DNA from: Campylorhamphus procurvoides | Lineage: Eukaryota; Chordata; Aves; Passeriformes; Dendrocolaptidae | Length of the DNA: 64,000 bases | NCBI GenBank assembly: GCA_013396655.1 | Contig: WBMV01001920.1 | Span: 1,100,632-1,164,631, forward strand | Direction of reading: 5' to 3' | Shown: positions 27,501 through 38,200 of the stretch, one piece after another | Numbering within the stretch: the stretch's first letter is position 1 | How the letters are laid out: every line of letters starts with the position of its first letter | Made by a program: the position numbers and the translations under genes | The notes under the pieces: model-generated | What the model saw: the letters and a program-made list of their open reading frames with translations, nothing else | Databases searched by the model: none | Told to the model about the DNA's origin: nothing

Positions 27501-30500
27501 TACATCCCTGGTACCATCCATGGAAGAGTTTTCTTAGTGCAGTTAGAAAAACATCTCTCAGATGCTACAGGAAATGGGCTCTATGAATACCTTTGGCATG
27601 CTCCCATTCTATTTGCTCTCATCATATTCCTGATGCCTCCAAGGTCTTTGTCCTGATCCTTCTGGACCAGTTATAGCAAGAATCACATTTCTACCCAAAT
27701 CTTGCAGTGACCACCAGGAACCTGGTGATGATTGCTGTCTGTGCTCTTTTATGAGCTTGATGCCCCAGTTACAGAATGAAATTCCAAAGACTGGTAAGAA
27801 TCTGATCACCTGCAGAATCACCACTGAAAAATTGTTATCTTTGGAATAACCTCAGGTTGTTCTTCCTGAAATCATGTGAAGGAAGAAGGGGGCATTGGAA
27901 TGACATTACAAAGAAATAGGAGGAGGAAGGAGAGAAGAATCCTAATGATTAGAATAGAAGTCCTCCACAGGAACTGCTGTTGAGACAGTACCGAAGACAG
28001 AGTTACCTCTGTGAAGTCAGAGTTACCACCATTTACATTGCTCAACCGCCAGGCAAGTGAGCCATCAAGATCAAGTACTTGTGAATCTGGTTTTGGGATA
28101 ACCTTCATGCCAAGGAAAACCCCAAGATGTATTCAGCATTTTAGACATTACTCAAAGACTCTCATCCCAGGGTATGGCTATGTCTCACCTTTTTGTGCGT
28201 GGACCACAATCTCTATCCATTTCCTAAGCCCTTATGACATGTCAGATAATTGGTGCTGGGAAGATAAAGTGATCCAGTGTCTTTTCTAGAAAGGCTCTGC
28301 CATAAACTCTTGTAAGATTTCTAGCTCGGACTATCAGGGGCAATGTAAAGTTTAGGAGATGAGGTTTCAGGTCTTTCACACGTTCCTAGGAATTCCTCTG
28401 AGACTCAATAAGACCTAACCTATTTGTGACGTCCTTGGATGTTGGAACAATTCAAGATACACAGATTACTGTGCTGTAGGAAATCTTATGACATGCCAGA
28501 ACCAGTTAACAACTGCTCAGCATCCTCACAGACATGCTGACCCTGTGCAACCATCCTCCAACAAGGAGTTGTCCCTGGAAACTGAGACGAACAGAAGGTG
28601 GGATTTGTAAGCATTGACATTCAATATTATTCAATCCTCTTTAAGACACCAAAATCAGAGCCAGGTATTTCTGAAGCACTCAGTAGCTACTGCTGTGACA
28701 CACATGGCTGGATTTTCCAGTGCGGAGCAGGGTTAAACGCTTAAAGAAGAATTTAAATGTGTCCAGTTATTCTAGTGCCTACATGGGAATGAAACTCTTG
28801 AAAAGCCTTTGCTAAGTGAAAGACCCATCTGCACTGAAAGCAGAGCTTGTGCATGGATGTGTGTAGGCAGAGGAAGAGGAGGGAAGGAGCTTTTCCCTGG
28901 AACTTTCCAACACACCCTTTATCATTAGGACTGGGAGAACACATTGGCAAGCCAAGGTCGTATTTCAATGCCTAGAGGGAGTTTAGGCTGGAGGTCAGAG
29001 GCTGGGGGTGTTTCTCTCACAGCTGTGTCTCTCATGAAAAGTCTTACTTAAGCACGGTGTACACAGAGGCTTTGCTGATGGGTGGTGTTTCGGGAGCACT
29101 CTGGTGAGCCCACACCCTGTGCTGTTGACAAGGTGAAAATGGCACCTAAGCCAGAAGAAGGCAAAGGAGTGAAAGGAACAGCACAGCTCCATAAAGAACA
29201 GAAACTGGGCCCTACAAGAACCAGGACCACCAGGACAAAATAGGGACAGAACAGGAGAAAGAGAGAAAGGACATGTGTGCTTTACACTCCTACTGCACAC
29301 AGACGCTCCAGTGTGGGGGAGAGGACAGGAGTGGAGAGAGGAGAGGAAGCCTCTGAAGACACTCCCTATATAAATGCCTTGGGTGAGACGAGCACTGAAT
29401 TCATCCACTGTTGTCTCCTGCCCCAAGGCTGGGACTGCAGCTCTGCCTGTGTCCCCCCACTCCTTAGAAATTCCACCAAGGATTAGGCTGTCCTTTCCCT
29501 TCTCCCTCCTCCTCCTCCATGGCTTTGTCCTCCAGCCTACAGCACAGCTTGCCTGCATGATGAAGGCAGAGTTGACAGTGTTTATGTGAACCATGAGGGG
29601 CTCTGCTCATACTAATGTGCTCAGCAGCAGAGGCAGAAACATCTCTGCCCTGTCGCCTACCTGCAGAAGGAGAGGGCTGGAGTGAGGGGGTGGCCTTATA
29701 GGAGCTTTTGTTTGCTGTTGGCTTCTCCCCCTTGCCAGAGCCCATCTGTACACAGAGGGTATGGTGCTTTGGGAGAGAGTAGACCTGGGGGTCACTTTGT
29801 GTCAGCTCGGGGCAGTGTTCGATGTGCAGTTCAGATGCTGGGTATTAAACAGAAGGGGACAGTGAGTGTGGGGGGAGGGACTGGGGACAGGACTTTTATT
29901 TTAAGAGTGGCAGCCCCAGAGCTCTGCAGGGAAACTCCTTGTGGACCCTGTACCCAAATCAGACCCCAACACATCTAACCAGGTCTCAAAACTGTCCTGT
30001 GCTCATGGTCTGTGAATCACAGCAGCAACTGTTTCCCCCGAGTCTCAGCTATTTCCCTCCTTGGCTTTTTATAGCAGATCAAACATCCTGTTACCAGACT
30101 GTGCATTTCTATCCTAGTCGTTACTTTTATCCCCTCCTCGATGAGTCTCTTAGAGGGTCTTTCATCACTCTCTGATAAGCAGGTCGGTGAGTTGTAGCGA
30201 GGGGCACAGAGGGCTGAAACGGATGTTTCTTGTGAAGTGAGTCACAAGAGGGGCTGGATTTCGGCCAGGAGAGCCTTGCAGGTACGGCCCCTCTCACCCA
30301 GCTAAGGTGAGCCGAGGTCCTGAGCAGCAGCCGGAGCTGCGGACACAGTACAAACCCCGCCCACCACAGGATCTGTTTTCCTGTGCTTTTCTCTAGTACT
30401 CTGGAAAGAGCTAAATGTTCACGCTGCGCTCGCTTCCCTTCCTGGGCGACTGCTAATCGTGGTGCAGACCTTGCGCTTCACTTGCATTTTATCACGTTTG

Positions 30501-30850
30501 CATCAGGGCACGGGAAAGTTCAGGCCTCTAGTGGGAAATGCACGCTTGGGTGAGGATGACGCCGCTGGGACGTGGCAGGACATCAACAACCCCCGGGGTG
30601 CTTGGGGACGAGAGCTATGCACTGGAACTAGTGACATGCCGAGAAAAGGTGTGTCCGATCCACTACCCAGCTCCTCCGCCAACACACGCCCCGTGGAGCT
30701 GGTATGCGGTGACGGCACTGTGTATTCTCCGGCAGCTTTCAGGAAGCCCGAGTGGTCACACATGTTTTCACTGATAAGGATCTTGCCACTCCCAGGCAGA
30801 GAGTCCCGCTCCGGTGTTGAAGAGGAGTGGGGCTGTGACTCCTCACTCTC
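21600..30850. other. CLDN1-CLDN16 intergenic spacer, first part
   Basis: Upstream flank of both divergently transcribed claudins. No exon or RNA gene recognised. It includes a T13 run at 24456-24468. A moderately GC-rich stretch at 30180-30860 contains a TGAGTCA AP-1-type site near 30238 and CCCCGCCCACC near 30355. It could be regulatory, but nothing decisive is seen. The 199-residue minus-strand frame at 28995-29594 lacks family signatures. Confidence 0.55.
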
Positions 30851-30854
30851 GATC

Positions 30855-31035
30855 TAAAGGCACTTAGTCAGGGCTTCCTTTTTCCCAGCTCTAAAATGGG
30901 GTTAGTAATACATCGTTGAGATTATGTGTTTCTCAGGTGTGGGATTTTGTAGGCAGCCATAAAACTAAATTTATTGTACTGAGAGAAGGTGCATGGTACT
31001 TTGAGAACCTGAAGACTGTGCTAAAAGACTTACTT
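30855..31035 (+). mobile_element. Candidate ancient MIR-like SINE
   Basis: The order of blocks resembles the 3' half of MIR-type amniote SINEs: a CCCAGCTCTAAAATGGGG segment followed by TTAGTAATAC, a TTCTCAGG block, then GTACTTTGAGAACCTGAAG and GTGCTAAAA. The copy is heavily diverged. Recognition is from memory of the consensus, so the family call is tentative. Confidence 0.45.
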
Positions 31036-34000
31036 TAGCTTTTGTTGTGTTGGAGTGATTAGAAAAGCTGTTTTAAAGCTCATACAAGCATAGTACATGT
31101 GTGTATAATATAAACAGCCACAGATACACACAAACACAGAGAGTTGTTCCTTACCAATCCTTTAGGCTCATATCTACTAGAAAATGCCTTTTCTTTCCTA
31201 TTTTCTTTTAATCCTATATATTTCCTGCTTGAAAAGTCAAAGTTTGCTCAGATGTCTTGCTATTTTCCATGGGGCTACTGAGCTCATACCAAGCTAAATT
31301 CCAGGTGTTTGTGACCATATGAATGTGGCTCAAGTGGTGCATTACAGCTGACACAAACTGCTCTGTAATTCATGTGTGTACACATGTCCAAGGAGCACTG
31401 CTCCGGAGATGAAGACACTTAAAGGTCATGGATGGTGGTATATGAAGCAGGAGAATGGAGAGGGTACAGCCAGGAGAGAGGAGTGGGAAGGGTTGGGCAA
31501 ACAAGCCCATGGAGAAGAGTTCTTAGGGAAACCTCATCCAAAGCTGTCTATCACCCTTGACTCCTGAGCTGTGCCCACTGGACAAGCCCCTGGCCGTGAA
31601 CATGAGTCACCTCACTGGCTGCTTGCCTGCTTGCAGCGAGGTCTGTATTTCATGCATTAAAGCATCACCACTTCCTTCTTGCTCAAGGCCCTCTGCTACA
31701 CTATATATTAGACACTATGGAAGTAAAGGAAGAACACAACCCTTCTGTGATCACAGGGCTACGACCTCACTGGGGTGTTGCTGCAAGAATGGAATGTAAG
31801 CAGACTGATCACAACCAGCTATGGTCCTCCCAAGACTGGCTGTAGTTTCTATCACTCTCGCTAACATAATGGCATGGCTTTAACTGAGAACACAGACCAC
31901 CTTGTGTTAATGAGTAATAAAAGCAATCGACCCATAGTGCATTCATTGCTGAGCTGGGGGTGTGTGTAGTCAAGGTGATAAGGCTGTTGTATTAGCAAAG
32001 TTTTGCTGCATTGATACCATGCAGAGTAAGAGGCTAACAAGGCCAAGCTCTGACAAATAAGTATTAGGATACCCTAATGCTTTTGTTAGTGTCCAAGTAC
32101 AGTTAGCATATGTAGTAAAGCATACAAATCCATGGGAAAGCTGCACTGCGTCATGTTAGCCGAGTTTTGGGCTATACAAAGACAACTTGGGAGGTTATTT
32201 TGGGAGAGCTGTTTTCCGAAGCTGAGAGAACATCTGTCATGCAAGTTAGGACAGCAGACTATGATGAGAAACTTGGCTTCAAGAAGATGCTGACTTATTT
32301 TAAATAAAAAGTATTAGATATGCACCTTGCCAGTTTCTACTGAATAAAGAATATTGCAATCTTTCAAGTAACTCTAGCAGATTCCATGGGACTGTTTGGA
32401 CCTAAAGAAGGACCAGATGTTGGACTGGCCCCTCTGTCAGGTGAAAACTCACAAATCATCTTCATTGTGTTGCACACTCTGAAATAGTCTTAACACCAGG
32501 GAAAACTGAGAGATCCTGACCTTCCCTGCTGCTGAGGCTAGGATGCTCCTGAGCCCTCTGTTAGATGCAAATGGCTGGAGCCACTTCCTGTCCCCAGTGA
32601 CTCATGGCCAGGGAAGCACCAGCATCCTGCTCTAGGAAGGGTCACTCTCCTGCCCTGCCCTGCAGGGAAGGTAAACACAGGGACATGGATGGAGCTGGAA
32701 CAGCAACACAAATTGCTGGGCATATGGAAAATAAACAAGACTTTGCCAGGTCTACTGTAACAGTGAGATGAACTAGAAGCACATGCAGCACTGGTACCTC
32801 ACATGCTGCCTTCATCCCTTAGTGCAGTTTGCTCCTTGGTCTGTCATGGATGGATATTTGATGGGTCAAGCTGGAAGAACAGAGTATGATGTGCCCATCA
32901 CAAAAGCTTAGAAACACCTCTCTGGCTATTACTGTGGCTTGTATTGAGACACTTCCAGGATGCACCAAATAAAGAAAAATGACCCCTTTCTTTACAGCTG
33001 GGCTTATCCTCCCTGAAAGAGGCTTGTATTTGGATACAGGACAGAATGAGGAGGCAGGAAGATTCATATGGCTATAATAAATTTCCTGGCTAATCCGGGC
33101 TCTGTTACTGTCAAACTCTGATCTTGCCACCTCTAATGACTTAATTCTGACTGTAGGAAGGCTCTCTCAGATTTTCAGGCCTTTTCTGAGATTACCACAC
33201 CACTTTTTTGGAGTTGCCACTGATAATAACTGACTAGGATACCTTTTAAAAATGGGTGCAGACACAGGTTAATGAATACAGTGCAAGACAAGTATAGGAA
33301 GATGATGTATGTTGTCAGTACCTGTCTCATATAAATGCAATCTATATATATGTGGCTAGCAAAAGTCATTATTCTTTATGGGACCTGTGTGGCCAGTGCC
33401 TTGTCCCTATGGGCCAAGAACACAAATCCACCCTTCTCCCAGAATGCCATGAAGTGAAAATCATGAAGGTTTTTTTTTACATACACAGACATTTGGATAC
33501 CAGAAAACTCAGCATAAAGCATCATATACACGTAACTACATCAAGACATGCATCTGGCAAGGAAGGAAGAACAAAAGTTCCTCACTTGTCAACTTCTACA
33601 AATGTAATTAAATAACAGAAAGCAGAAAGCTAAAGCAGCCGAGTCTTCTGCATGCCCTGGCTTTATGACCTAGGACTTTTATTCTCCACCAAAGTCTCCA
33701 AAAGCGTGTGCTGTGGACATATTTCATGGTGTGACCTCTGAGGAATGGAGGGAGCCTGGGATCAAGGGTAAAAATTGTGATCTCTGACAGGAAAACTGCC
33801 TCATGAGGTTATGATAACAATTGTACTAGTTATATATTGAACGAATAATAAAGTTCTCATTGCTACAGTATTCGGAAGGAAATCCTAGAGAAGGGAAGGC
33901 TTTGAGCAGTCCTGTAAAGGTGCCGCTTGGCTCCATCTGGAGGTGAAAACTGAGATGACAGACACCGGCAGCTTGGGCACCCGATTGTAAGCAGAGCTGA

Positions 34001-34900
34001 AAGCAGAGCAAGAATCTGCTCCTCTGCCCTGTGTTGAAGATTTGACCACTGAAGGCAGTCTTTTACTGCTTCTCTTTATATTAAAAAATAAAGATCATTG
34101 AGAATGCGATGGTTTCTGTGCATTTTTACCTTTAAGGTAGCAGGAATTTTTAGTCCCACTCCCCCTTGGTTTTACTAAAAGAATATCAGAATGCTCTGGA
34201 GTCCTGATGGGTTTCTGAGCACTGAGTGAGAAAAGACATTGAGCAGCTCCTTACAGAGAGCCTGACCTTCTGCCCCTGACAGCCTGTGCTACTCCTGCTC
34301 ACCTGGGAAGTCCCACAGGAAAACATGAATGTTGCAATCACAGTAAGCAAGAAGGGAAAACCCAACCAGCTGAAATCCTCCAGACTTGCACTGGCTTGAA
34401 AGCGTTAAGGTTTGCACATAGGAGCTGCACTTATGCCATGAACAAAGTGAAGCCCATGGCATGAGAACTATTGAGGTTTGATTCATGCAGAACATAGAGC
34501 TCAGTATCTGAGCTGGGAGGGTGGTTGGTGTTGGCTCTGAAGGCCCACGACCGCCACCTTTTCCCTTCCCTCTCTAGTAACATTACTGCGTTGAACTAGA
34601 TCATCACTACATCAGAGTTCAACAAGGTAACCAAGCAGCCTGGGATCTACACCAAGACAGTTACAATTGCTTCCTGCTAAGGCATGATCCAAAGAACAGG
34701 AATAAATGTGTGTGCACGTGAGAGCTCTTCTGTGTGTCCTTGAGCAGTGCTCAAAACTTCTGCCTTGAAGAACAAATTTGAATTCTTTTTTCAATTCCCT
34801 ACTTTGACAAAACCTGCCATGATACCTGCTTTCCCTACAAGTCCTGAGCTCCAGTAACCTGCATGTCTCTTCTGCACAACCCCATTTCTCTTCAGTCAGG
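31036..34900. other. CLDN1-CLDN16 intergenic spacer, second part
   Basis: No gene, RNA or clear repeat recognised. AT-rich, with short random open frames on both strands. Confidence 0.55.
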
Positions 34901-34923
34901 CATGACAAGAGCTGGAATGGTGC

Positions 34924-35119
34924 AGGGCGGATTGGCTGCAGCGGCTCCCGTGGGCGCCCTCACCCTCCTCCCGACCCCGTGGCAGGTGAGCTCTGCTCCT
35001 GCAGCCATCACTAACAGATGGCATCCACACAAGTGAGAAGGTCCTGCTCTTCATGGACACTGGGAGAGGGTGGTGGTGACCTGGGACACTAAGCCTCTGT
35101 CTCTACCTCAGCTTTAAGA
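34924..35119 (+). promoter_or_regulatory. CLDN16: Candidate CLDN16 promoter region
   Basis: GGGCGGATTGGCT at 34926-34938 combines a GC box with an inverted CCAAT box inside a short GC-rich patch, about 240 bp upstream of the CLDN16 ATG. A TATA-like TTTAAGA lies at 35113-35119, 55 bp before the ATG. A donor-like CAGGTGAGC follows the GC patch near 34983, so the patch could instead be a small 5' UTR exon. Which element is used cannot be told from sequence. Confidence 0.35.
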
Positions 35120-35173
35120 ACAAGGCTGGGTGCTGCTGTTTTCACTCCCTGGATGTCCTGAGCATCTGCAAGC

Positions 35174-35287
35174 ATGAGGTTTTTCCTCCAATATGTGGGT
35201 TGCTTTTTTGCTTTTTTCTCTGCTGGGTTTTTGATAACATCTACCTGGACAGACTGCTGGATGGTGAATGCTGATGACTCCCTGGAG
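35174..35287 (+). CDS. CLDN16: CLDN16 coding exon 1
   Basis: 38 codons: TM1 and the start of extracellular loop 1, ending NADDSLE. The donor GTAAGA follows and intron 1 is phase 0. The ATG has A at -3. The in-frame TGA at 35159-35161 supports this Met, equivalent to the downstream start used for human claudin-16. Confidence 0.96.
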
Positions 35288-38200
35288 GTAAGATTGGGGT
35301 GAGGAGAGCCTGATCACAAAAATCAATGTGTCCTAGAGAGAGTTTGGTTCCTGGCATCATTGCTGCACTCTCATGTACTTTTCCTCTGTTGTGCTGGATG
35401 AAAGTGGATGAAAATTAAATTAGTTACTGTGGCAAGAGCAGGAGAAAAGTGGTATTTTGTGTAATTCTCTTTGGCAGACTTTATTAGCCAGACTCTGCTC
35501 TCAGTAAGTTAAGAAAAAGTCTACAGGCTCTAGGTTTAAATCTGCATGAACTTGAGCACAGTTATCCTGTGTCTCTAGTCTGCATGGATATTTTGGAGAT
35601 GTTTCTAGTTCTGCTGGTCAGATTTCTTGACAGAAACATCTACTGTGTACAGCTATGCTCTTTGTCTTTTTCTTAGCAGCCGCTGAGCTACAGGACTAGC
35701 AGAAATTTGAGGCGACCATGAGGACTCAATATGTTCTTGAACTTGTGCGAACAATGGCACTCTCATTTTAGAGAACGGTATAGGCAAAAGTAAATTACAA
35801 ATAAGGGAGAAGACTGCTGCTTACATGTAAGGTGTGTCCCAAAGACTCCAGGCCCTAAATCATCACTTTCTTCAGCACTCAGTATGGCAAATTTGTAATT
35901 TTCTTCCCCAGCACAGCCATCTGTTTCTGTACATTTAAGGGCTGCATGTCCATAGTGTGGGAATCTGCTCTCTGGCAAACTGGATACTTTGCGCAGTAAA
36001 GGTGAAACACCTTCCTAGGCAGATAGTTTGGTTGAATAAACCAGGAGAAAACTTTCTATCTAATATTCAGCATAGGAAACCAGAAGAGCTCCTCTGACCT
36101 CCGTGATTGCAATGCAGCATTTAAGTGCATCACATGAAGTGGTGATTTATCCAAGGAAAGAAGGATAAAACTGATTAACATAAAAGCATTTTTTTTTGTT
36201 TGGTTTTCTCTATGCCACAAGAAATATTGATAATCTGACAGTCCCACCCTGAAAGCTGATTGTAGGTGCTGAGGTGGTCACAGATCCGATGCAGTGCAGT
36301 TGCTGATGGTCAGCATGTTTGCTCAGTGCTCCTCTTTACAGGGAAAAGAGTGTGCACCCAGCGATACTGGATGGCATATCCCTTTTCATTTGGAAGCTAC
36401 TTCAGATTCCTCTCAGGAAAATGTGAATTGTCTGTAGTCAGATGAAGATATCAGTATACTCAGAAAAGCCAAGCGAATCTGATTGTGAGGAAAATCAGAA
36501 GAGGGAAACCCAGCTTCTGAGCAAAGTGCATCCAGAAAAGAACCAGTCCGTTACCCTGAGGCTGTGTAACCTTGTCTTCTTAGCACAAAGGCACCTGCTG
36601 ATGGGCTCTCCGAAGTGCTCCATTAACACCCAGTTTGGTTATTAGCAACTACTATTCTCACATTCCTGCTCTGAGTGTGAATACTAAATAATGGAGAAAA
36701 ATGCCCCCAGCCTTAATACCTGACCAGTGATCTCTTAATGACCCTAATGACTCACAGCCTCTCTAAACAGGGGAATGCAGGTAGACTGTCCATGGCCTTT
36801 CTGGCCATGGAGTCCACAATGGCTCCTGTTTTCAGCTGGAAAAAGGGTAAGTCAACTTTGACTCCAGGGGAAGGGAACTCTATCCTCCAGCAGCTGTAGC
36901 TGCTGGCTTTTCGCTGGTGCCTTGACTTTGACCCTGACCCCTAGGTGGGGAGGGTGAAGCCCTCACTGCGGTCCCACTGGAGAGGAGCAGTCCAGGAGGA
37001 AGAGATCGGGGAGCGCCGGGAGCAGCCACCTCCAGAGGGGCTGCAGGGGCCCCGGCCAGACCTCAGTTCTCACAGCCTCTCACCTCCCTTTCAGAAACAA
37101 CAGGTTACGGCCACACAGAAAGTGGCTTAAGCTGGTGACTCCGTGTGAAGCATCAAGACAAGGCCGGGTCAATTTTTCCAGTAGTTTGTACTGGAAAAAG
37201 CCCATAATCTGCTTCCCAACGAGCACTGTATTATGTACACGGTACCTCCCTGTTACAGGTGGATTATAAACATTACCACTACTGTTAAATGCTGCCTGTT
37301 TTACTCTTGAGCTGGGCTTGTAATCATCGTATGTTGGCACCTTTTCACAGTGTGGTAAAACACTGTGACTAACATAATTCACATTTGTCTTCTCCGCTTT
37401 CCCCAGAAGGAGGAGTGTGTGCTTGTTCTGTAATTTTTTTTTTGTATGAGAATTATTTTAATATTAATTATACATTATGAATAGGATGTAATTATATATA
37501 TTACAGTCATTATGCACTTCATGTTTTACATGCATACTTTTGTTAGGGAAAGCAGGTCGTGGCAATGTGTTTCGTAATCAGAGTGGGAGATGAGGAGCTT
37601 GGCCGTGATGCTTAACTGCTCAGAGAGTCCCCGGCTGGGTCCAGGGAAGCTGGAGCAGATTTACTGTGGAGGGGAGAGAGGTGATGGGGAATTAGTGTTA
37701 CCAACATGGTACATGCGTCCAGAATCCATAATCCATAACTCCACATGTCAGCGAGCCCTGATCCCTCTCCCCTTTACAGCTGCGAGTTTCCATGTGCCTG
37801 AAGATCTGTGCTGTCAGCATGAGGGCAGATGCTCAAGGGTGGTTTGGGAGCAGATTAACTACCAGAAGGACTAGCGGTACACAAAAGAACAGAGGGGAGA
37901 AAGGGTGGGTCAAGGAGGTTACAAGGCAGATAACACAAACCAGAATAGCTCAGCAGTGGCTCAGGGCAGCCATAGATCTTCATTCTGAGGTCTGTTCCCA
38001 TCCCTCCTGTACTAGGCAAAGAGACATTTATCCCTGGGTGCTCACAGGCTGCACGGAGATGGGCTGATCCCTGCTTTGCCCATCAGCACTAGAAGGGGTA
38101 AGTGTCAAATGAAACATCCCAACAAATGCAAATCATTTATCAAGTTTTTGTTAGTCTGGAAAGGAGGTTATTTCACAAGCTAGACCATGATCATAATTGT

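Noticed and set aside
28995..29594. 199-residue open frame on the minus strand.
   Set aside because: No recognisable domain, no splice or homology support, composition like translated non-coding DNA.
30459..30857. 132-residue plus-strand frame in a GC-rich patch.
   Set aside because: No similarity recognised, no splice context; GC-rich sequence has fewer stops by chance.
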